From: DAOUCV01 sp034432095
GTDB lineage: Bacteria; Chloroflexota; Dehalococcoidia; Dehalococcoidales; UBA2162
Length of the DNA stretch: 23,219 nt
Direction: 5' to 3'
Assembly: GCA_034432095.1 (NCBI GenBank)
Contig: DAOUCV010000096.1
Coordinates: 1 to 23,219, forward strand
Part shown: one piece after another, positions 13,256 through 21,187 of the stretch
Layout of the letters: every line of letters starts with the position of its first letter
How positions within the stretch are numbered: position 1 is the first letter of the stretch
Made by a program: the position numbers and the translations under genes
The notes under the pieces: generated by a model
Database searches by the model: none
What the model was told of the DNA's origin: nothing
What the model saw: only the letters and a program-made list of their open reading frames with translations

Positions 13256-15292
13256 ATGGATTACAGAACAGTCTTAACTATATGTCCTTACTGCGGATGT
13301 GGGTGCGGAATGTATCTTGAGGTGCTGGATGGGGAGGTTATCGGTGTCCTTCCCACCGTGAGCCATCCCGTCAATCAGGGAGCGCTATGCATCAAGGGAT
13401 GGAACGCCCATGAATTTATTTCTAGCGACAAGAGGCTGAAAAAACCCCTGATGAAAAAGAACGGCGGTTTTTCCGAAGTTAGCTGGGAGGAAGCTATTGG
13501 ATATACGGCTAAAGAGCTGAAACGGGTCCGCGACCAGTATGGCCCCGACTCTATTGGGGTACTGACTTCAGCAAAATGCACCAACGAAGAAAACTACCTG
13601 CTGATGAAATTTACCCGGGCTGTCCTGGGGACAAATAACATTGACCACTGTGCCCGCCTCTGACATTCCCCCACCGTGGCTGGTCTAGCCAGAGCATTCG
13701 GTAGTGGAGCAATGACAAATTCTATTCCCGATTTAGAAGAGGCAGACTGCATATTAATTACTGGCTCAAATACCACCGAGACTCACCCGCTTATCGCCTC
13801 GCGTGTCTTCAAAGCTAAAGAGAGAGGCGCCAAGCTGATTGTTATTGAGCCGCGGAGAATCCAGCTTGCTGACTATGCTGACCTCTACCTCCGCCAGCGA
13901 CCGGGCACAGATGTCGCCTGGATAAACGGTATGATGAACATTATTATTTCTCAAGGCTGGCAGGACGATGATTTCATCAAGAACCGGACTGAGGGCTTCG
14001 AGGCGGTTCGAGAGAAGGTCAAGGAGTATCCTCCGGAGAAGGTGGAACAGATAACCGGCATCCCCAGGGACGATTTGTTCCGTGCTGCCGAGATATATGC
14101 CAAATCGGAGAGATCAGCCATACTATATGCTATGGGCATCACCCAGCACACATCGGGGACAGATAATGCCCTCTCTCTCTGCAATCTGGCAATGCTAACG
14201 GGAAACATCGGCAAGAGAGGCAGTGGAGTCAATCCTCTACGGGGGCAGAATAATGTGCAGGGTGCCTGTGACATGGGCGGTTTACCCAATGTTTTCACCG
14301 CATACCAGGCAGTCACCGATGAAAACGCCCGAAAGAAGTTTGAGGAAGCCTGGGGTGTGAAGCTGCCGGCACAAGTCGGGCTGACCCTGATGGAGATGAT
14401 GAATGGGGCAGCGGAGGGGAAGCTCAAAGCCATGTTTATTCTTGGTGAGAACCCCCTCCTCTCCGACCCCGACATAGCCCATGTAAAAGAAGCTTTAGAA
14501 AATCTGGAATTCCTGGCGGTTCAGGATATATTCCTCACCGAGACGGCACAACTGGCTGATATTGTATTAGCCGGAGCAAGCTGGGCAGAAAAAGATGGAA
14601 CCTTCACCGGGACTGACCGCCGGGTGCAGAGGATAAGGAAAGCCATTGAGCCTATCGGCGAATCAAAACCGGACTGGCAGACTATATGTCAACTGGCTAA
14701 GGAGACGGGAGGTAAGGGTTTCGACTACCAATCCCCTGAAGAGGTCTTTGCAGAGATAACCAGATTGACCCCGAGCTATCAGGGCATCTCTTATTCCAGA
14801 TTAGATAAAGAGGGAATACAATGGCCCTGTCGCTCAAACGACGACCCGGGCACTGAATTCCTGCACAGGGATAAATTCACCAAAGGCTTGGGGACTTTCA
14901 CCCCGGTTGATTTCAGGGAGCCAGCCGAGTTGCCTGACGAGCAGTATCCCCTGACATTAACTACAGGAAGAGGAATGTTCCAGTACCATACAGGGACTCT
15001 CACCAGAAACTCGCCAACATTGGAGAGCGAGCTCAGTGAGGGCTTTATCGAGATAAATCCTCTTGATGCTGAGAGATTGAATATAGCTAACGATGAAACG
15101 GTCAAGGTGGCATCACGTCGGGGTGAAATCAGAATAAAAGCTCAGATAACTCCGAAGGTAGATAAAGGGGTTGTCTTTATTCCATTTCACTTTGCTGAGA
15201 GTGCCGCCAACGTCCTGACCAACTCGGCGCTCGACCCGGTAGCCAAAATACCGGAGCTCAAGGTCTGTGCGGTTAAGGTGGAGAAGATTTGA
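13256..15292 (+). CDS. fdhA: Formate dehydrogenase catalytic subunit, selenocysteine-containing (TGA 13661-13663 = Sec136)
   Basis: This 678-residue molybdenum/tungsten bis-pyranopterin enzyme oxidises formate to CO2 or runs in reverse. The N-terminal 4Fe-4S site is CPYCGCGC (Cys10, Cys13, Cys17) plus Cys45, with Lys47 in the electron path. Translation passes an in-frame TGA in DHCARL-U-HSPTVAGLARAFGSG. This is the exact context of the active-site Sec of E. coli FdhF, including the following His. The cofactor-binding middle runs to about 530. The C-terminal dinucleotide-binding domain contains LTTGRGMFQYHTGT and ends with HFAESAANVLTNSALDP. No Tat signal is present, so it is cytoplasmic. It is flanked by Fe-S and Hdr subunit genes, so formate probably feeds an Hdr complex. 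A standard caller would split it at 13663. Confidence 0.95.
13661..13691 (+). promoter_or_regulatory. SECIS element of fdhA
   Basis: After the TGA, a 5-bp stem TGGCT/AGCCA (13677-13681 with 13687-13691) closes the loop GGTCT at 13682-13686. The loop begins after 18 nt. Both the GGUCU loop and the 18-nt spacing match my recollection of the E. coli fdhF SECIS, so this is the clearest of the three in the window. Confidence 0.88.
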
Positions 15293-15307
15293 AGGGGGGA
15301 TAAATAT

Positions 15308-17305
15308 ATGGAGAGAATAGGCGTTTTCGTTTGTCGCTGTGGCACCAATATCGCTGCCACCGTAGAGGTTCCCGCCGTAGTGGAGGCAGCGAGGAAACTT
15401 TCCGGCGTGGTCTACGCCGAGGAAAACTCCTATACCTGTTCTGAAACAGGGCAGGCAAACATCAGAAGAGCCATTATGGAACAAAAACTCGACCGAGTAG
15501 TGGTGGCTTCCTGTTCCCCCCGTATGCACGAAGTTACCTTTCAGGAATGCATCAAGAGCGCCGGACTGAATCCTTACCTGCTGGAGATGGCTAATATCAG
15601 GGAGCAGTGTTCCTGGGTACACCATGATAAAGAAACCGCCACCCAAAAGGCAATCAAGCTAGTTGAAATGGCAGTAGCCAAAGCGAAGAGGCTTGAGCCG
15701 CTGACGTCCGGTCAGGTTAAAGTAAATAGAAAAGCTCTGGTTATTGGCGGCGGCATCGCTGGCATTCAGGCAGCCCTAGATATCAGCGCCGCCGGCTACA
15801 AGGTTACCCTGGTGGAGAGACTCCCCACCATCGGGGGAAAGATGGCTCAGCTGGACAAGACCTTCCCCACATTAGACTGCGGTGCCTGAATACTGACCCC
15901 CAGGATGGTGGAATCATCCAAGGACAAAAACATCCAAATCCTCACCTACTCCGAGGTGGAAGAAGTAAAGGGCTATGTGGGGAATTTTGAGGTGAAGATT
16001 CGAAAGAAAGCCCGCTCCGTGGATATGAGCAAGTGCACCGGCTGCGGTACCTGTATGGAGAAGTGTCCCTTCAAGGTGCCCAGTGAGTGGGATTTAGGGC
16101 TCGGCACCCGAAAAGCAATATATACCCCCTTCCCTCAGGCAGTGCCCAATGTGCCAGTTATTGACCGGGAGCACTGTGCCTACTTTCTCAGGGGTAAATG
16201 CCGGGCCTGCGAGAAGTTCTGTGCCGCCGGGGCGATAGACTTTGACCAGAAGGACGAGATAATCAGTGAGACATTTGGCGCTATTGTGGTAGCTACCGGC
16301 TATTCCCTTATCCCCTGGGAAAAGTATTACGGAGAATATGGTGCCGGGCGGTACAAAGATGTTATTACCGGGCTTCATTTTGAGCGTATGCTTCAAGCCT
16401 CCGGACCTACCGGCGGGAAGATAGTGAGACCCTCCGATGGCAAAGAACCCAAGACTGTTGTCTTTGTGCAATGTGTTGGCTCACGGGATGAAGCCAAAGG
16501 AGTCCCGTATTGCTCCGGAATCTGCTGTATGTATACCGCCAAGCACGCCATACTGCTCAGAGAGCATGTCCCAGATTCCCAGGCCTTCGTTTTCTATATC
16601 GATATCAGGGCAACCAAAAAGAACTACGAGCAGTTTATTCTGAAAGCCCAGCGTGATTATGGGGCGATGTACATAAGGGGCAGGGTTTCCCGGATATACC
16701 AGAAGGGCGACAAGCTCGTTGTCAAAGGAGCTGATACGCTGGCGGGCACTCCCATTGAAGTTGAAGCTGACCTGGTGGTACTGGCTACCGCAGTGGTGCC
16801 TCAGCCCGATGCGGCTGAGATGGGTCGCCGGCTGAGCATCCCGTATGACCAGTATGCCATCTTCACCGAAGCCCACCCGAAATTGAGACCGGTAGAAAGC
16901 GTAACCAGGGGCATCTTCCTGGCGGGGTGCTGCCAGTCCCCGATGGATATTCCCGAAGCAGTAGCCACGGGCAGTGCCGCCGCCGCTAAGGTATGCGGCA
17001 TCCTATCGCATGATGAGCTCACCCTGGAGGCACGCATCGCCAAGGTTAACACCGAAAGGTGCAGTGGCTGCCTTACCTGCGTCAATGTCTGTCCTTTTGA
17101 GGCGATTGTCGCTGACAAAGTAGACTCAAGGACAGTGTCCCGGGTTATTCCGTCGCTGTGCCAGGGGTGCGGGACCTGTGCCGCTACCTGCGCCGCCGAG
17201 GCTATAACGCTCAACGGCTTCAATAACTCTCAGATATTCGCTCAGATTTCAGCACCTTTCGAGAAGCCTGCCAAGGAGGTCGCCAGTGGTTCACCTAATG
17301 AATAG
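15308..17305 (+). CDS. hdrA: Heterodisulfide reductase subunit A, selenocysteine-containing (TGA 15887-15889 = Sec194)
   Basis: HdrA carries the FAD where electrons are bifurcated between ferredoxin and the HdrBC branch. The 665-residue reading crosses an in-frame TGA: KTFPTLDCGA-U-ILTPRM. Homologues have Cys or Sec at this place, giving a C191-x-x-U194 pair. Domains: an N-terminal cluster domain with VFVCRCGTN (3-14) and further Cys; the Rossmann motif VIGGGIAG (145-152); ferredoxin-like clusters near 243-253 (CTGCGTCMEKCP) and 290-305; a second FAD-domain part with QCVGSRDE and YCSGICCMYTAKHA; and a C-terminal two-cluster ferredoxin (about 585-640). GGGGGGA precedes the ATG, 15 nt after fdhA. 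It overlaps hdrC by 20 nt. A standard caller would report two truncated proteins. Confidence 0.95.
15887..15919 (+). promoter_or_regulatory. SECIS-like hairpin of hdrA
   Basis: Thirteen nt after the TGA, GGATGG (15903-15908) pairs with TCATCC (15914-15919), with one G-U pair, around a TGGAA loop at 15909-15913. The loop starts 19 nt after the TGA and has the guanines expected near the tip. Flanking CC (15899-15900) and GG (15922-15923) may extend the stem across a small internal loop. Confidence 0.75.
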
Positions 17306-17852
17306 GGAGAGCATTCATAGCTTCCGGGACCTGGTAAAGGACTTGGGTAATGAGGATGTCTCACGGTGCTATCAGTGCGGCAAGTGTACTGCCGGATGCC
17401 CTGTAGCCATAGATATGGATGTATCGCCCAACCAGGTAATGCGCCTGGTGCAGATAAACGACCGGGACAGGGTTCTAGCCTCTTCTACCATCTGGCTCTG
17501 TCTTTCCTGTGAGACCTGCACTACCCGATGTCCCGCGGATATAGATATTGCCAGGGTAATGGACACTCTGAGGAAAATATCGGTGAATGAAGGCTATTCT
17601 TCATCCCAGCCGGCGATTACCAATTTCAACAAGCTCTTCCTCGATTCTATCAAGAAACACGGTCGCCTCAATGAGCTTGAGCTATCGGTGAGATACAGTC
17701 TGGCTTCACGCCAGCTATTTAACAATATCGGTCTGGCACTCAACCTGCTACGAAAGGGCAAGATAGCCCTCTTCGGTCAGAATATTATGGACAGGAACCG
17801 TATAAAAGACGTATTTGCTAAAAGTCAGCGGTTCATCAGGGGGAAGAGTTAG
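17286..17852 (+). CDS. hdrC: Heterodisulfide reductase subunit C
   Basis: This 188-residue protein with two 4Fe-4S clusters carries electrons from HdrA to HdrB. The cluster motifs are CYQCGKCTAGCP (Cys28, 31, 34, 38) and CLSCETCTTRCP (Cys72, 75, 78, 82). The C-terminal half is helical with charged segments, as usual in the soluble form, and has no membrane segment. The GTG start at 17286 is chosen because AAGGAGGT ends 5 nt before it; the ATG at 17298 would be too far away. It overlaps the end of hdrA by 20 nt and touches hdrB directly, so the three are translationally coupled. Confidence 0.94.
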   Translation: MVHLMNRESIHSFRDLVKDLGNEDVSRCYQCGKCTAGCPVAIDMDVSPNQVMRLVQINDRDRVLASSTIWLCLSCETCTTRCPADIDIARVMDTLRKISVNEGYSSSQPAITNFNKLFLDSIKKHGRLNELELSVRYSLASRQLFNNIGLALNLLRKGKIALFGQNIMDRNRIKDVFAKSQRFIRGKS

Positions 17853-18746
17853 ATGGACTACGGATACTATCCCGGCTGTTCGCTCCACGGCACCGCTAAA
17901 GAGTTCGCCCTCTCAATAGAAGAATGCTTTAAGGGTATGGGGATTGGGCTTAAAGAGGTTCCCGATTGGAACTGCTGCGGTGCCACCGCCGGTCACGAGA
18001 CGAGCGAGGAACTGGACCTTGCCTTATCAGTCAGAGTTCTGGGTCTGGCAGAGCAAAACAGCCTGAGTCCTCTCCTTGTTCCCTGTGCCGCCTGCTATAG
18101 CCGGTTAAAGCTGGCGAACATAAAGACTGCCAGGGACAGGGAACTGCTCAAACGCATTAATGAACTTGCCGGACAGGATTACCGGGGAACGGTGAGCGTA
18201 AAACACCTCACCGAGGTGCTTACTGATAACAAAGAGCCCCTGAAATCAAGTGTAGTTAGACCACTTACGGGGATGAAGATTGCCTGTTATTACGGCTGTC
18301 TGCTGGCACGTCCTCCTGAAGTGGTCGATTTTGATGACGCCGAGAATCCAGTGACTATGGACCAGATTGTTACCATCCTGGGTGCTGAGCCACTGGACTG
18401 GTCTCACAAGACTGAATGCTGCGGTGCGAGCTTCACTTTCAGTAGAACCGATATTGTCCTGAGACTGGTGGGCAACATCCTTGAAGCGGCGGAGCTAGTC
18501 CATGCCGACGCCATTGCTGTAGCCTGCCCCCTCTGCCATGCCAACCTTGATATGCGGCAGGAAATGGCCGGGCAGAGAAATAAGAAAGAATACGGAATAC
18601 CAATTATTTACATCAGTCAACTGGTCGGGCTGGCGCAGGGTAAAGACTACCGCTCTCTTGGTCTGGACAAACACATGGTCAGCACTGAGAGGTTCGTTGA
18701 GCGTATTTCATCTTCCGGCTTTACCTCAACCGCTTCTGCAATATAA
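17853..18746 (+). CDS. hdrB: Heterodisulfide reductase subunit B
   Basis: HdrB (297 residues) reduces the terminal disulfide using two non-cubane iron-sulfur clusters. Both CCG-domain cysteine sets are complete: Cys9, Cys41-Cys42, Cys78, Cys81, and Cys145 or Cys149, Cys189-Cys190, Cys225, Cys228. Methanogens use the CoM-CoB heterodisulfide; that compound is not expected in a bacterium, so the natural acceptor here is unknown. The ATG follows immediately after the hdrC stop, with GGGGGAAGAG upstream. Its last 26 bases overlap the end of the convergent GNAT gene on the other strand, leaving no room for a terminator between the operons. Confidence 0.94.
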   Translation: MDYGYYPGCSLHGTAKEFALSIEECFKGMGIGLKEVPDWNCCGATAGHETSEELDLALSVRVLGLAEQNSLSPLLVPCAACYSRLKLANIKTARDRELLKRINELAGQDYRGTVSVKHLTEVLTDNKEPLKSSVVRPLTGMKIACYYGCLLARPPEVVDFDDAENPVTMDQIVTILGAEPLDWSHKTECCGASFTFSRTDIVLRLVGNILEAAELVHADAIAVACPLCHANLDMRQEMAGQRNKKEYGIPIIYISQLVGLAQGKDYRSLGLDKHMVSTERFVERISSSGFTSTASAI

Positions 18747-19200
18747 CTTTATCATCTCCGAGGGCATAAAAATCAGGGATACGGGCTATTACCTCGTAAC
18801 CGTGACGACTGTAGAAGTGCCTGGTATTGGCATATGACGGTTGAGATGACGTCTCAATGATAGATAGCCTACCCTCAGCTTCCCTGATGTTTTTTTCAGC
18901 AGAGTCAAGGAGAACGCTGCCAATTCCCTGCTTTCGCCTGTCCTGTGCCACCGCCATCCAGTATATGTCCCAGGTTCCCTCCGTCAACGGAGTGGGGCCA
19001 AAGCAAATGTAACCGGTAACAGTTGAGTCAAGTTCAGCCACCAGAATATGATAGCCTGACCGGCAGGGGTCTTTCAGGTAACTGTCAATTACCTCCTCGG
19101 CGATAACGACCTCGGACGGCTTGAATTCCGGAGTGTTGCGCAGTATTTGCATTATGGCGGGTTTATCTTCTTTGGTCATGACACGGATATGGATGCCCAC
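18721..19200 (-). CDS. GNAT-family N-acetyltransferase
   Basis: This 159-residue GNAT protein transfers an acetyl (or acyl) group from CoA to an amine. The CoA pyrophosphate loop is QDRRKQGIG at 89-97, after the beta-4 strand WDIYWMAVA. The C-terminus has YANTRHFYSRHGYEVIARIPDFY, the usual motif-B region. It is last in the kamA operon, 2 nt after the second ATP-grasp gene, so its substrate may be a product of that pathway, perhaps beta-lysine or a conjugate. It is far shorter than the known beta-lysine acetyltransferase AblB (about 270 residues), so it should not be named ablB. It starts with GTG; an ATG lies seven codons later. It overlaps hdrB tail to tail by 26 bp. Confidence 0.88.
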   Translation of the reverse strand: MGIHIRVMTKEDKPAIMQILRNTPEFKPSEVVIAEEVIDSYLKDPCRSGYHILVAELDSTVTGYICFGPTPLTEGTWDIYWMAVAQDRRKQGIGSVLLDSAEKNIREAEGRLSIIETSSQPSYANTRHFYSRHGYEVIARIPDFYALGDDKVILQKRLR

Positions 19201-19202
19201 AG

Positions 19203-20201
19203 CTATTTCTTCTCCAGAGCCAGTTCCACAATCTTCTTGATAAACTGGGTATAGGTCATCCCGGCGGCTCGCGCCTGACGTGCGGCGCCTGCGTCAGGAG
19301 AGACATCAGGATTAGGGTTCAACTCAAGGACGTTTAGCTGTCCCTCCCGGTCCATCCGCATATCTATTCTGGCGTAACCCCGGCAGCCAAGCAGCCGGTA
19401 GACTGTTTTTACCATCTCAGTGATGTGTTTGTGCTCTTCAGCCACAAGGTCAGCCGGACAGACGGCTGTGGTACCTGAAAAGTAAAGATTATCAGGCTCC
19501 CATTTAGCGGCAAAGGTAAGGATTTTAGGCATTCCGGCAGGGAGGGAATAGACGATTTCAGATACGGGCAGGACGGTGAATTCGGAGTTACCCAGAACGG
19601 TGGCGTTGAACTCACGACCATCAATGAACTTCTCAACAAGGGCATCGCCACCGTAAGAGGCGCTTATCATGACAACCTGTCTTTTCAGAGCCGGAAAATC
19701 ATAGACTACGCTCTGTGCCGATAGACCACTGCTGGCATCCTCACAGCGAGGTTTCACGATGCAGGGATAACCCAGCCGGAACATGTCTAGAGTCTCAGGA
19801 TTCAGGAGCTGAAAGTCCGGCGTCTTTATGCCAGCATCTTTCAGAACCAGCTTTGTCTCAGCCTTATCAAGACACAACCTTAGCACCGGACCGGTACAGC
19901 CAGTGAAAGGAATGCCTATTTCCGACAGGATTTCTGGTACTATAACTTCAGTCTCGGGATAACCGGGGAATCCCTCGAAGAGATTGAAGACCAGATCTAC
20001 ATGAAGGGCTTTCAGTTTCCTTCTAGCCTGCTCCATCGGCATCACCAGAGGAACTTCAACAATGCTAAAGTCAAGCTCAGACAAAGCCTGGTGTACCGCC
20101 TTCACTGCCTCAAGGACGCTAAACACCGCCCTTTCTTCACCAACAACATTGTAGCGTGAAAAAGACGGCTCATTGTAGACAATGGCTACACGCGCATGCA
20201 C
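19203..20201 (-). CDS. ATP-grasp ligase of the D-alanine-D-alanine ligase type, second copy
   Basis: This 332-residue enzyme is expected to form an amide between an amino group and an ATP-activated carboxylate. Family features: the N-terminal domain with DLVFNLFEGFPGYPETEVIVP; the ATP-grasp part with IVKPRCEDASSGLS and LVEKFIDGREFNATVLG; and the metal-binding end YARIDMRMDREGQLNVLELNPNPDVSPDAG. The last motif ends NPNPD where true Ddl enzymes have NxxPG(L/M)T, which argues against D-Ala-D-Ala as product. It starts with GTG, preceded by AAGAGGT, and overlaps the upstream ATP-grasp gene by 16 nt. Two adjacent, divergent copies in a kamA operon suggest two successive ligations. Family sure, substrates unknown. 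Confidence 0.88.
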   Translation of the reverse strand: MHARVAIVYNEPSFSRYNVVGEERAVFSVLEAVKAVHQALSELDFSIVEVPLVMPMEQARRKLKALHVDLVFNLFEGFPGYPETEVIVPEILSEIGIPFTGCTGPVLRLCLDKAETKLVLKDAGIKTPDFQLLNPETLDMFRLGYPCIVKPRCEDASSGLSAQSVVYDFPALKRQVVMISASYGGDALVEKFIDGREFNATVLGNSEFTVLPVSEIVYSLPAGMPKILTFAAKWEPDNLYFSGTTAVCPADLVAEEHKHITEMVKTVYRLLGCRGYARIDMRMDREGQLNVLELNPNPDVSPDAGAARQARAAGMTYTQFIKKIVELALEKK

Positions 20202-21187
20202 TGCGGGTACCTCTTAAGAGCAGCATTAAGCACCCCAGTGATAAGCTCCTCATGAGTCCACCCCAGCTTTTGCGCCATGATGACCAGGTCGCTGTGGGTA
20301 CCCAGTCCGGGCAGGGGATTTATTTCAAGAAAATATGGCACCCCTTCAGGGCTAACCCTGAAGTCCAGCCGGGCGAAGTCACGGCACCCCAGAGCCTTGA
20401 AGGCATTAAGAGCCGAGACCTCCAGATTCTGCAAAATCTTCGGTTCGAGACGGGCCGGGCACTCATACTCAACCAGCTCTTTGTAATTACGTTTTACTTC
20501 AAGCGAGTAGACGAAATGACCACTCCTTACCTTCGGAACTATACGCATCATACCCAGCACTTTGACAGGAGAGTTCCCGATAATTCCCACCGTGACCTCC
20601 TCACCCTCAATGAACTCTTCGAGCATTACTGGCTGCCGGTAGTGCTTCAACAGCTTCTCTATAGCCTCGCCCGCCTGTTCAGGGTTTTCTACCACCGAAG
20701 TGAGCCGAATCCCCTTGCTTGAACCTTCATGCGCTGGTTTTATTATCGCCGGGAAAGGGAAAAAAGAATCAACCATCCCACCAAGCTCATGGCCGCTTAT
20801 TACCTGCCGCTTCGGGGTACATACTCCGGCTGATTCGACTAGCCTGCTCGCTAAGGGCTTATCCAGACATATGGCAAGACACTGCGGGTCAGAACCAGAA
20901 TAGGGAATGTCAAGCATCTCCAGCACCGAAGGCACCTGGGCTTCCCGGCTACGATAATTACCTCGCCCTTCGGCAATGTTAAAGACAAAGTCCACCTTTT
21001 CCCGAAGAATGTTGACCAGGAACCCCCTACCGCCACCAAGCCTGACTACAGTATGACCACCAGCCTCTATTGAGGTGGCTATCAGCTCTATCGTCTCCCA
21101 GGAGTCATATTCTTCAAAAGCATCATCGCTGACAGTCTGTTCTGCTTGGACAGCTTCCTTAAGGTCATACGACAACCCTATCCGCAC
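20186..21187 (-). CDS. ATP-grasp ligase of the D-alanine-D-alanine ligase type, first copy
   Basis: This 333-residue protein is homologous in plan to the next gene but clearly different in sequence. Visible motifs are VDFVFNIAEGRGNYRSREAQVPS, IIKPAHEGSSKGIRLT (the nucleotide-covering GSSKG loop), MLEEFIEGEEVTVGIIG, and FARLDFRVSPEGVPYFLEINPLPGLGTHSD with the metal-binding Asp, Glu and Asn. This copy keeps the NPLPGL pattern of real Ddl enzymes, unlike its partner. No mur or other cell-wall genes are nearby. It starts with GTG; GGAG lies 6 nt upstream, inside the end of kamA, which it overlaps by 23 nt. The context suggests a role joined to the aminomutase product, but a cell-wall role cannot be excluded. 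Confidence 0.88.
   Translation of the reverse strand: MRIGLSYDLKEAVQAEQTVSDDAFEEYDSWETIELIATSIEAGGHTVVRLGGGRGFLVNILREKVDFVFNIAEGRGNYRSREAQVPSVLEMLDIPYSGSDPQCLAICLDKPLASRLVESAGVCTPKRQVISGHELGGMVDSFFPFPAIIKPAHEGSSKGIRLTSVVENPEQAGEAIEKLLKHYRQPVMLEEFIEGEEVTVGIIGNSPVKVLGMMRIVPKVRSGHFVYSLEVKRNYKELVEYECPARLEPKILQNLEVSALNAFKALGCRDFARLDFRVSPEGVPYFLEINPLPGLGTHSDLVIMAQKLGWTHEELITGVLNAALKRYPQCMRV

Noticed and set aside
13661..13663. In-frame stop in the formate dehydrogenase gene as a nonsense mutation or frameshift
   Set aside because: The codon is TGA at the known Sec position, the frame continues without shift, and a GGUCU-loop SECIS follows at the expected distance.
13951..14475. 174-codon open frame on the minus strand inside fdhA
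   Set aside because: It is an antisense shadow of the conserved molybdopterin domain, with low-complexity composition and no recognisable motif.
15113..15646. 177-codon open frame on the minus strand opposite fdhA/hdrA
   Set aside because: It lies antisense to two well-conserved genes, has no recognisable domain and no ribosome binding site of note.
15887..15889. HdrA as two separate truncated genes
   Set aside because: The second part has no ribosome binding site at its first ATG, the two parts are in phase, and the break falls exactly at a conserved Cys/Sec position.
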